This document shows positions 7,127 to 13,180 of a stretch of DNA of 26,511 nt, piece by piece (position 1 is the first letter of the stretch; each line of letters opens with the position of its first letter). Both the position numbers and the translations under genes were made by a program. The DNA is from a virus. The stretch is taken from the IMG/VR virus record IMGVR_UViG_3300037010_001596, positions 1 to 26,511 of that record; one strand, written 5' to 3'. The notes under the pieces are model-generated. The model did no database searches. It saw only the letters and a program-made list of their open reading frames with translations, and had not been told where the DNA came from.

Positions 7127-8296
7127 TCACACCTCTAAGATGATGTGCTCGCCGTACGGCGGTGTGACATCATGGTTGTTGATGCACCAGATGTTCGGGA
7201 AGTCCGGCTCTTGTTCAGGGAACGGGCCGTATCCGTCGGTCAGGTATGCGAACGCACGTGGCTGGATCTGGTTGTTTTCGAGCCACTTGAACGGTGGGCG
7301 AAAATCCGTGCCGCCACCGCCGTGTAGCTTGAAGTGCAGCTCATCTTCGGGACCGAAGCGATCCACATGGTTCACACGTGCGTCGCAGTAGATGACGATC
7401 AGCTCCTTGGGCTTGACCTCTTTGTGGATTTCAGCGATCTCAGAACCGAACTCAGTCAGCTCCTTTTCGCCGATCGAGCCAGAGGTGTCGATAGCTACCA
7501 CCATGGCGCCCATGGCATCGTCGCTCGTGCGGCTCGGCAGATACAGGCCCTGTGCAATGAAGCGGCGATTGCCACGCTTCCATGAGAAGTCGTCATTGCA
7601 CTTCTCAGTCATGAAGCGCTTGAGGATGTTTTTCCACGGCAGCACAGGCTCCAGCAGCTCCTGCATGGCGCGCTCAATGTCGGCCGGCAAGTTGCCCGCT
7701 TGCTTGGCCACGTGAGCGGCTTGTGCAAGCGCCTGCTTCCACTCGGCTTCCTCGTGGTTCTGTTGCGACTGACTGGCGCCGTTGTTGGTGTTGTTCGGGC
7801 TATCGTCCACGCCGCCGTCGCCACCCGGATCGTCGTTCTGACCACCGCCACCGCCACCGCCTCCGCCGCTGTTACCGCCACCGTTGTTGTCGTCCGGATC
7901 GTCCGGCAAGATGGTGTAGATGTGCTCGGCCGTCATGCCCGAGTACGCGGGGTTGATGTACTTGCCCTCCGGCAGATCGAAGCCAGCGTTGCCCAAAATC
8001 GTATTGATCGAGTAGTCGCAGGCCTTGTTCCACTTGGCCTTGTCGCGTGCACCACGGCGAGTGTGGTGCAGCATAGCCGGGTGCATCACAGTGTGAGCGA
8101 TCATGCCTTGCACCTTGGACAGAGGCATCTTGTCCACGGCGTCGGGGTTGTAACGCAGCGTGGTGCCGTCGGTAGATGCCGTTTTCACGGTCTTGTCCTC
8201 GACCATCTTCAGGCGCAAGGCCAGAGTGCCGAAGAACGGGCTACCCATCACGAGGTTCGCGCGGGCCTTGACCATCTTTTGAGCAGCGTTCGACAT
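7127..8296 (-). CDS. VWA-domain protein with degenerate metallopeptidase-like N-terminal domain
   Basis: The 389-residue protein has the two-domain layout of DUF2201-type proteins. The N-terminal domain contains IAHTVMHPAMLHHTRRGARD followed by WNKACDYSIN; in the family the first part is normally HExxH, but here it reads H68-T-V-M-H72, so the catalytic glutamate is missing. A low-complexity Asp/Asn/Gly/Gln linker (about 132-182), with nine consecutive glycines, leads to a VWA domain with an intact MIDAS: D270-T-S-G-S274, T330 (GGGTDF) and D354 (YLTDGYG). VWA proteins of this kind work with MoxR AAA+ ATPases, and one is encoded about 2 kb upstream in the same operon. Start 8296 is preceded by GGAGTGACTTAC. 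Likely a non-catalytic adaptor. Confidence 0.92.
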   Translation of the reverse strand: MSNAAQKMVKARANLVMGSPFFGTLALRLKMVEDKTVKTASTDGTTLRYNPDAVDKMPLSKVQGMIAHTVMHPAMLHHTRRGARDKAKWNKACDYSINTILGNAGFDLPEGKYINPAYSGMTAEHIYTILPDDPDDNNGGGNSGGGGGGGGGQNDDPGGDGGVDDSPNNTNNGASQSQQNHEEAEWKQALAQAAHVAKQAGNLPADIERAMQELLEPVLPWKNILKRFMTEKCNDDFSWKRGNRRFIAQGLYLPSRTSDDAMGAMVVAIDTSGSIGEKELTEFGSEIAEIHKEVKPKELIVIYCDARVNHVDRFGPEDELHFKLHGGGGTDFRPPFKWLENNQIQPRAFAYLTDGYGPFPEQEPDFPNIWCINNHDVTPPYGEHIILEV

Positions 8297-8301
8297 GTAA
8301 G

Positions 8302-8775
8302 TCACTCCTTGGTTTCACAGTACAGACGGCGTGCGATTCTGATCAGCATGCAGCTGACCAAGAACGAAGCTGCTTTGAATATCGCGAGGATCGGATGGCC
8401 AGCGATGATCAGCAGCGCCCATATAGCAATGTCGGTCAGCCCGTGGTAGATCAGAAAGGCGTTTGAATACGCGAGACGGTTGATCATTTCCCCAGACCAG
8501 AGCTTGGCAAAGCCTTCTTCAGTCTTGGTGACAATTTCTTTGGCTGTCTCGCTTTCAAAAGGAAGCCCTTTGAGTTGTTCCTTGAGTGTTTTGTTGGTAG
8601 CTGCAAGGATGATCAGGCCGATGACGATATCGAAGATTGAAAGCCACCACAGAACGAACACTGACACTTTGAGCGCGTAGGGCACGTGGAAGATGACGCC
8701 GGCGACGAGTGTGCCGATGAGGATGCTGTCGATAGCGATGAAACGTGCCCACGTTTTGCGGCTGGTGTTGTACAT
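8302..8775 (-). CDS. Integral membrane protein, about four transmembrane helices
   Basis: A 157-residue hydrophobic protein with predicted membrane segments at roughly residues 12-32, 36-59, 103-124 and 126-146. A soluble, charged loop lies at about 60-100 (KTLKEQLKGLPFESETAKEI), and there is a basic C-terminal tail (RIARRLYCETKE). No cleavable signal peptide is obvious. The start at 8775 is chosen for CGGAG 7 bp upstream; a longer frame to 8829 has none. No lysis (holin) call is made: holins are usually shorter and no endolysin is near. Lying between small early genes and the VWA gene, it may act on the host envelope early in infection, but this is unproven. Confidence 0.75.
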   Translation of the reverse strand: MYNTSRKTWARFIAIDSILIGTLVAGVIFHVPYALKVSVFVLWWLSIFDIVIGLIILAATNKTLKEQLKGLPFESETAKEIVTKTEEGFAKLWSGEMINRLAYSNAFLIYHGLTDIAIWALLIIAGHPILAIFKAASFLVSCMLIRIARRLYCETKE

Positions 8776-8834
8776 GGAAGTTCTCCGAAAAGGTACTTGG
8801 CTGAGGTTGTGAGGAATTTGTTGATACACATGAG

Positions 8835-9230
8835 TCAGTTCAAAGCGCGGAAGTCATTCAGGCTGAGGTGCATCACTTGCAGGTCTTCGGGATAGCCTGA
8901 CTCGTTGATGAGCCAGAGGGCCATTTCTTTCAGGCCTTCGCAGGTTGCCAAGTCACCCCAGCCATTGTGTTTGGCCTGTTGAATCTCGGGGGCATACTCG
9001 AGTGCAATGTTGACGCTGGGGTACCGCTTGTGATGGTAAAAAGGGATGCCTAGCAGAGGGATGCGATGTACGCACTCCTCTTCCATGCACTCCTTGAGCT
9101 GTTCGCGTACTGCGACAGCGCGATTGTTTTCGATCTCGGCGATTGCGTTGTGGGCCATGGTGACCACATCGCGAGCTTTCACAGTAATGTACGTGCCGCC
9201 GTTGGCGTACACAGGTAAGATGGCTGTCAT
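8835..9230 (-). CDS. Hypothetical protein, 131 aa
   Basis: Family not recognised. It starts MTAILPVYANGGTYITVKAR and has a basic/acidic helical segment (NAIAEIENNRAVAVREQLKE), a short cysteine pair (CMEEEC), then mixed strands. It contains a HNGWGDLATCEGLKEMALWL segment near residues 88-107. No catalytic motif is evident. The start at 9230 follows TGGAGTGTGAAGCA; an in-frame GTG 15 bases upstream overlaps that site and is less likely. It lies 4 bp after the stop of the upstream gene and belongs to the same leftward operon. Confidence 0.7.
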   Translation of the reverse strand: MTAILPVYANGGTYITVKARDVVTMAHNAIAEIENNRAVAVREQLKECMEEECVHRIPLLGIPFYHHKRYPSVNIALEYAPEIQQAKHNGWGDLATCEGLKEMALWLINESGYPEDLQVMHLSLNDFRALN

Positions 9231-9234
9231 TGCT

Positions 9235-9879
9235 TCACACTCCACTAAGCATGCGGGCTTTCATCAAGAGCATCTTGGCTTGGTCGTCGACCTCTTTGAT
9301 GACCTTGGTTCCCCTCTTGGTTGGTTCGGTTTTCTCAGCGTGCCGGGCCTTCACTCCGTCAGGCATGAAGTCCAGCGCCGTGGGCCATTTCTCCAGCACT
9401 TGGCGCAGCGTGCTGCAGGAGTCGAGCAACTCAGTGATCGATTCACGCAGCGTGTCACGTTCTTTGACCAGACGATCTCGTTCCAGCAGCACGTTGACAC
9501 AGGGCTGGTAGCACGCCAGCGACGGATGAACGACGTTTTTAGCGTTGTTGTGGTTGTGGTTGTAGCCGTGAAAGTTGACCGGTGCAGGGACAGGTGGGTT
9601 GAACGGCACCGAAAAGGCAACCTTCTTCAGAGTGCCATCGTCGCCTACGTACTCAACGTAAACCGCCAATGAGTTGATTTCGGACACCCATTTGTCCTTG
9701 GCGTTGAGCCTCTGCGCAAGAGCGAACTCTTCATGGTCGATACGATGCATGAAGACTTGCATGGCGATGTCGAGGTTTTGCAGTTCCGTCTCTTTCTTGT
9801 TGATCCGCTCATTGAAGAGGGAATCAATCTTGCGACGAACATACAGGCGAATTTCGTGGGTGATTCTCACAGTTGCCAT
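9235..9879 (-). CDS. Phage protein, possibly of the Nmad5 (nucleotide-modification-associated) type
   Basis: The 214-residue product begins MATVRITHEIRLYVRRKIDS. It has a coiled-coil N-terminal third, a central strand-rich part with a His/Asn-rich loop (NFHGYNHNHNNAKN), a second helix pair (LLERDRLVKERDTL), and a C-terminal CSTLRQVLEKWPTALDFMPD segment. Helical N-terminus plus a late TL..VL..WP....(L/M)P motif recalls phage proteins annotated as Nmad5, a domain proposed from gene context to associate with DNA base modification. I make that link from memory of the pattern only, with low confidence. No methyltransferase or other base-modifying enzyme is visible in the window. The gene is tightly packed between neighbours (2-4 bp gaps). 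Confidence 0.7.
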   Translation of the reverse strand: MATVRITHEIRLYVRRKIDSLFNERINKKETELQNLDIAMQVFMHRIDHEEFALAQRLNAKDKWVSEINSLAVYVEYVGDDGTLKKVAFSVPFNPPVPAPVNFHGYNHNHNNAKNVVHPSLACYQPCVNVLLERDRLVKERDTLRESITELLDSCSTLRQVLEKWPTALDFMPDGVKARHAEKTEPTKRGTKVIKEVDDQAKMLLMKARMLSGV

Positions 9880-9881
9880 TG

Positions 9882-10268
9882 CTAATCTCCGTAAAGTAAG
9901 CGACGCTTGGCAAGCGTCTTGATAGCTTTCAGGTGAAGGGGATCTCCGGTTTCTATTCCGGTTAGTACGTGTGTTTGCGCAGCTTCGTTGTTGGGAAATC
10001 TCACAGGGCTGCGCGGAAGGATTTCGCTATAGGCGAGGTACCAGCCTTCTTCGAAGGACATCTGGTCATCGATGTCGTTCCATGGAAGATTCATGTAGAC
10101 GTCGCGGTGCCAATCAGAAGTCTTGCCCTTCGCTCGAAGGAACCGAACAATCTCTGACGTGTTGTTGAATGGACACTGACCTTTAGCGTTGTACGCTTGG
10201 GCTACGAATCCGCTGACGATCTTCCACCCTTCTTTCTTGGCCAGAAGTTGTTGGTCGAGAGTGAGCAT
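9882..10268 (-). CDS. Hypothetical protein, 128 aa
   Basis: Not recognised by name. It starts MLTLDQQLLAKKEGWKIVSG, and its C-terminus (GIETGDPLHLKAIKTLAKRR) follows a pattern common to small phage proteins: a GD-LH-KA helix after a hydrophilic spacer. The middle (SDWHRDVYMNLPWNDIDDQM) is rich in Trp and Asp. The start is supported by GAGAGGC 5 bp before ATG 10268. A 72-bp gap separates it from the MoxR gene upstream, the largest gap in this part of the operon. Confidence 0.7.
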   Translation of the reverse strand: MLTLDQQLLAKKEGWKIVSGFVAQAYNAKGQCPFNNTSEIVRFLRAKGKTSDWHRDVYMNLPWNDIDDQMSFEEGWYLAYSEILPRSPVRFPNNEAAQTHVLTGIETGDPLHLKAIKTLAKRRLLYGD

Positions 10269-10301
10269 GTAAAGCCTCTCGTTGTGCCGTTTTTGGGGGG
10301 T

Positions 10302-10319
10302 GGCCCGTACGCCGGGACC
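10302..10319 (-). other. Intercistronic hairpin with one bulge
   Basis: On the minus strand, GGTCCCG and CGGGCC around a 5-base loop can form a six-pair GC-rich stem with one bulged T, between the MoxR gene and the 128-aa gene. No T-run follows (ACCCCCC then AAAAA), so it is not a standard terminator. It might mark RNA processing or protect the upstream mRNA 3' end. The rest of the 72-bp gap holds only the next ribosome binding site. Confidence 0.3.
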
Positions 10320-10340
10320 ATGCGGACCAGTCGAAACTGA

Positions 10341-11360
10341 TCAGAATAGGACGCTGCTGTTCTTGGCGGCCCATTCGTTGAACGACTTGGTGTTCGTCAA
10401 CGAGTTGTCACGAGTCACAGCGTCCTTGACCAGCAGGACTTGGAACTCAGCCGGCATGCGCAGTGCATACTTGACCACGCGCTCCATGTTGTCCGGCGTG
10501 GCCTTGGACGCAAGTCCGGTAGCCAGTGCGTAGAGCACAGCAGGTTCTTCCGGCACCTTGGCCTTGTCGGGCGCCATCAGCAGTGCGTCGAGGTTGGGCA
10601 GGTTGCGGTGGTACTTCAGGTAGCCCATGAACTCGGCTGCGCAGCCTTCGCCAACGATGCCCGAGTACAGCTCGTACTCGATATCGGGCGACGGCTGCTG
10701 TTGCACCACCTTGGACATGAACTCCCACGAACGCGGAGTAGCGAAGGCCTGAGCGTCCTTCAAGCGCTGCACGCGCTCCTTTTCTTCCTTGGTCTCGTTG
10801 CGCTGTTCGAACTCGTTCAGCAGCATCGGACGGAAGCGGATGAAGCCGAGGACCTCGATCGCGATGTTGTGGGTCAGAGCCCATTCACACCAGTCCTCGT
10901 TGTTCACTTCGTAGTTGATGTGGGTGAAGCGGTTCTTCAGAGCCGTGGACATCGCGTTCACGATGGCACGGTCAGTCGAGCGGTTACCAGCAGCGATGAT
11001 GGCCCAGCCCGGAGGCAGCTCGTAGTCGCCCAGCTTGCGGTCGAGCACCAGTTGGTAGGCAGCAGCCTGCGTGGCTTGAGCGGCCGAGTTGATCTCGTCG
11101 AGGAACAAGATGCCGCTGCCCTCGGTAGGCAGGAACGAAGGAACGTTCCACTCGGTCTTTTTGCGACTGACGCTGGGCACGCCGCGCAAGTCGACCGGAT
11201 CGAGTTGCGACAGGCGCAGGTCGATCATATCGATGTCGAGTTTGTCAGCGACTTGTTTGACCACCTGAGACTTGCCCACACCGGGGCTGCCGTGCAGCAT
11301 GACGGGCTGTTTGGCTTTGATCAGGTACTCGAGGGCTTGAACTACTTGAGAAGGACGCAT
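10341..11360 (-). CDS. MoxR-type AAA+ ATPase
   Basis: A 339-residue AAA+ protein. Walker A is GSPGVGKS (residues 24-31), Walker B is ILFLDEI (84-90), sensor 1 is N126 in AAGN, and the arginine finger is R144 in ALKNRF. The DLRLSQLDPVDLRGVPSV segment after Walker A is characteristic of the MoxR branch. MoxR ATPases act with VWA-domain proteins as ATP-driven remodelling complexes; the VWA protein at 7127-8296 is the expected partner. Phage N4 and relatives also carry an AAA+/VWA pair. The start has GGAG 8 bp upstream. The substrate cannot be read from sequence. Confidence 0.94.
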   Translation of the reverse strand: MRPSQVVQALEYLIKAKQPVMLHGSPGVGKSQVVKQVADKLDIDMIDLRLSQLDPVDLRGVPSVSRKKTEWNVPSFLPTEGSGILFLDEINSAAQATQAAAYQLVLDRKLGDYELPPGWAIIAAGNRSTDRAIVNAMSTALKNRFTHINYEVNNEDWCEWALTHNIAIEVLGFIRFRPMLLNEFEQRNETKEEKERVQRLKDAQAFATPRSWEFMSKVVQQQPSPDIEYELYSGIVGEGCAAEFMGYLKYHRNLPNLDALLMAPDKAKVPEEPAVLYALATGLASKATPDNMERVVKYALRMPAEFQVLLVKDAVTRDNSLTNTKSFNEWAAKNSSVLF

Positions 11361-11377
11361 TTCATTGACTCCGTGCG

Positions 11378-11596
11378 TTAGGGTTGGGGGGAAAGAGGTT
11401 GGAAATGAACGACGCGTTGCTGCGCATTGAAGAACGAGTAGACGGCGATTGCAGTCACTTCGCCATTTTCTTGTAGCCTTTTCAGTTGCTGGGCTAGCTC
11501 GTCTTCAGTGCTCACAAGCTGAGTACTGGCTACAGATGAGCGAGTGGTCCAGAACAAGATGACGAAGCGCGGGATAGTCGGCTTGGTTTCGGACAT
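11378..11596 (-). CDS. Hypothetical protein, 72 aa
   Basis: A small protein of unknown family: MSETKPTIPRFVILFWTTRS, a helix with EDELAQQLKRLQENGE (residues about 31-46), then a strand-like VTAIAVYSFFNAQQRVVHF. The strand-helix-strand pattern suggests a compact alpha/beta fold. AAGG lies 8 bp before the start, and the stop of the upstream gene is 3 bp away, so coupling is likely. Confidence 0.65.
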   Translation of the reverse strand: MSETKPTIPRFVILFWTTRSSVASTQLVSTEDELAQQLKRLQENGEVTAIAVYSFFNAQQRVVHFQPLSPQP

Positions 11597-11599
11597 GGT

Positions 11600-11797
11600 T
11601 CAAGCCTTGTAGTTGTGATGATCAGGCCCGGGGCTGACGACGTAGCGTAGGTTACGGCCATCGCTTTCATCGCCGTTCAGCTCTCGACGCTTGGCTTTCG
11701 CCAGCTTCTTATCGCTGAAGTAGGCTCCGGGGACGGTACGGTCCTTGCCCTGTGCGGCGGTGTCCGTGATCTGGTAGAGACGCAGGGCGGAGGGCAT
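11600..11797 (-). CDS. Hypothetical small basic protein, 65 aa
   Basis: The product begins MPSALRLYQITDTAAQGKDR and has a lysine/arginine-rich helix (DKKLAKAKRRELNGDES) followed by a LRYVVSPGPDHHNYKA tail. The pattern Y-F-S-D-K-LAKAKR-ELNG is seen in small phage proteins of unknown role. The start at 11797 shares a base with the upstream stop (TAATG) and has GAGGT 9 bp before it. A longer frame to 11950 lies wholly inside the next gene and is not real. Confidence 0.7.
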   Translation of the reverse strand: MPSALRLYQITDTAAQGKDRTVPGAYFSDKKLAKAKRRELNGDESDGRNLRYVVSPGPDHHNYKA

Positions 11798-12075
11798 TAC
11801 TGAAGTACCTCGTTGTTGGGGTTGGATGGTGACTCGGCCTGTTCGATGCCATTGCGTGCCACGGTTGCCACGGTCATGAGCATCTTGGTGATGTCCGTGT
11901 CCGAGCCGAGGATGCCGACCTTCACCGTGTTGTTCTTGGTGACGGCGCACAGCAGCAAACAGCGCAAGTCTTCGGGAAGCACAGCCTTGATCTCACTGAG
12001 AACTTGGTTGGCACGTGCTACGAAAGCGGCGTCGTCGCCGTCTTCGATGATGTTGATTTCAGAACGTTCAGTCAT
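11797..12075 (-). CDS. Hypothetical protein, 92 aa, distantly similar to its upstream neighbour
   Basis: Unknown family. It starts MTERSEINIIEDGDDAAFVA, has a central hydrophobic segment LRCLLLCAVTKNNTVKVGIL and a GSDTDITKMLMTVATVARNG helix. The layout (strand with LCxV, polar turn, strand, then G-x-D-helix with MxxxA) resembles the middle of the 131-aa protein encoded directly upstream, suggesting an old duplication. AAGGAG precedes the ATG, which overlaps the upstream TGA (ATGA). Confidence 0.7.
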   Translation of the reverse strand: MTERSEINIIEDGDDAAFVARANQVLSEIKAVLPEDLRCLLLCAVTKNNTVKVGILGSDTDITKMLMTVATVARNGIEQAESPSNPNNEVLQ

Positions 12076-12467
12076 TGCTTGGGCTCCTTGGTTTTCAGTT
12101 TTTTAATGATCGCGTCAGCTTCGGGCTTGACCGCTTCCATGCCTTTGGCTTCGATGGCTTCCATCACATCGTCGATTGCCGATTGCAGTCGCTTGGCGCG
12201 CAGAGCTTTGACCCATGCTTTTTCGAAGCCAGAGACCTCTTCGATCGCGGATTCGATTGCCATGATCATGATCTGCGCCAGCACCTCAGGATCGCCAGCG
12301 CCGAAACTGCAGATGTGCATGGACTCGCCGGGGTCGTCGGCTGAGTCGTTGGCGACCACGCACAGTGCAGCGTGGACGCCTTCTTCGTCGTGAGAGGTTA
12401 CGTGCTCGAAGAAGCCGCGTAACGCAGTTCCCAGTTTGCGCTGGGGGATGTATCGTTTGTTTTCCAT
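12072..12467 (-). CDS. Hypothetical protein, 131 aa
   Basis: Not recognised. The sequence starts MENKRYIPQRKLGTALRGFF and contains ALCVVANDSADDPGESMHIC followed by SFGAGDPEVLAQIMIMA, then an Ala/Glu/Lys-rich helical C-terminus. The first half may be related to the following 92-aa gene product. ATG 12467 is preceded by CGGAGTTGAC. It ends in an ATGA overlap with the next gene. Confidence 0.7.
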   Translation of the reverse strand: MENKRYIPQRKLGTALRGFFEHVTSHDEEGVHAALCVVANDSADDPGESMHICSFGAGDPEVLAQIMIMAIESAIEEVSGFEKAWVKALRAKRLQSAIDDVMEAIEAKGMEAVKPEADAIIKKLKTKEPKQ

Positions 12468-12490
12468 GTCAACTCCGGGTTTTTGAGGGG

Positions 12491-12727
12491 TTAGGTGCTG
12501 TCTTTGTGATTGAGTCCACGGTCGTTCGCTTCATCCTCCATATAACGAAGAGACAATAGGCTGAGGCTGGTTTGCCCCGTTTGTAGCTTCAGCGTTGCGA
12601 TGCGACGACGAAGCAGTGCGATTGAGTTGAGAAGGTGCGTGTCTGACATCATGTTGACACTGACCATCTTCCCTTCACTGGTCATCCAAGCTAGGTCTCG
12701 CTTGGATATCCATTTCTTGTTGCCCAT
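12491..12727 (-). CDS. Small conserved phage protein with HLLN motif, 78 aa
   Basis: The protein begins MGNKKWISKRDLAWMTSEGK and carries MMSDTHLLNSIALLRRR around residues 26-42. A W...DG/EGK..V.DM.D.HLLN.I..L.R layout occurs in small phage early proteins of unknown function that I recall from several podo- and siphoviruses. The start at 12727 (GAGGACTAC before ATG) is inside the end of the upstream gene (53-bp overlap). A longer frame to 12787 has no site. Confidence 0.65.
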   Translation of the reverse strand: MGNKKWISKRDLAWMTSEGKMVSVNMMSDTHLLNSIALLRRRIATLKLQTGQTSLSLLSLRYMEDEANDRGLNHKDST

Positions 12728-12989
12728 GTAGTCCTCGTCTGAAGAGCAGTTCAGCAGTGAGTCCTGCTGCATAGCGGAAGTTGTCAAACGGGTTAGTGCG
12801 GGCTAGTAGCTTTTCAGCTATCAGCCCAGCCACTGCGTCTTTGTGTGCTGCGAGCAGACGCTCGTTGTCGAGCGTCTGCAGCAGCATAGCCAGCGGAAAC
12901 GTGGTGTAGGTATCTGCGAGTGGCAAGTGAGTTTCCTTCCAGCGCTGGTACTTCTCTTCGAGCGCTAAGGCGGGTCGGGCGGTGTCCAT
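12675..12989 (-). CDS. Hypothetical protein, 104 aa
   Basis: Family not recognised. It starts MDTARPALALEEKYQRWKET and has two amphipathic helices (LAMLLQTLDNERLLAAHKDA, VAGLIAEKLLARTNPF) and a polar C-terminal tail (GQQEMDIQARPSLDDQ) that overlaps the next gene. There is no strong ribosome binding site before ATG 12989, which lies 25 bp inside the end of the upstream gene, so expression may rely on coupling. Amino-acid composition is normal for this operon, which argues that it is real. Confidence 0.6.
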   Translation of the reverse strand: MDTARPALALEEKYQRWKETHLPLADTYTTFPLAMLLQTLDNERLLAAHKDAVAGLIAEKLLARTNPFDNFRYAAGLTAELLFRRGLHGQQEMDIQARPSLDDQ

Positions 12990-13180
12990 GACGGCTTGTC
13001 TTTCTCACTGCTCGTGACTGCGTAGACGTAGTAAGGCAACCACTTAGGGTTGTCTACAGGAGCCCACCAACCGGGGACGTACTTGTGGTTGAGTTCAAAC
13101 CCTGCGTTCCAGCGCCAGCACTGAAGCTTAGGGTTCAGCTTCATGGCGGCTTGAAGGTTAAGGTGTGGTATTTCAGTCAT
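12965..13180 (-). CDS. Hypothetical Trp-rich protein, 71 aa
   Basis: The short product starts MTEIPHLNLQAAMKLNPKLQ and has six tryptophans (CWRWNAGF, VPGWWAPVDNPKWLPYYVY), ending in a proline-rich tail (SWTPPDPP). No family is recognised. Its ATG overlaps the stop of the primase-helicase gene (ATGA at 13177-13180), with CGGAG 4 bp before it. Longer frames extending to 13279 lie inside the primase gene and are rejected. Confidence 0.6.
   Translation of the reverse strand: MTEIPHLNLQAAMKLNPKLQCWRWNAGFELNHKYVPGWWAPVDNPKWLPYYVYAVTSSEKDKPSWTPPDPP

Noticed and set aside
7700-8449. A 249-codon plus-strand frame opposite the VWA gene
   Set aside because: Repetitive Val/Thr/Ala stretch arises from the complement of the glycine/aspartate linker; no RBS.
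8302-8775. Holin call for the four-helix membrane protein
   Set aside because: It sits in the early operon, has a large charged internal loop, and no endolysin or spanin gene is adjacent.
10440-11381. A 313-codon plus-strand frame opposite the MoxR gene
   Set aside because: Antisense shadow; His/Leu/Val-rich, no RBS, while the MoxR frame has all AAA+ motifs.
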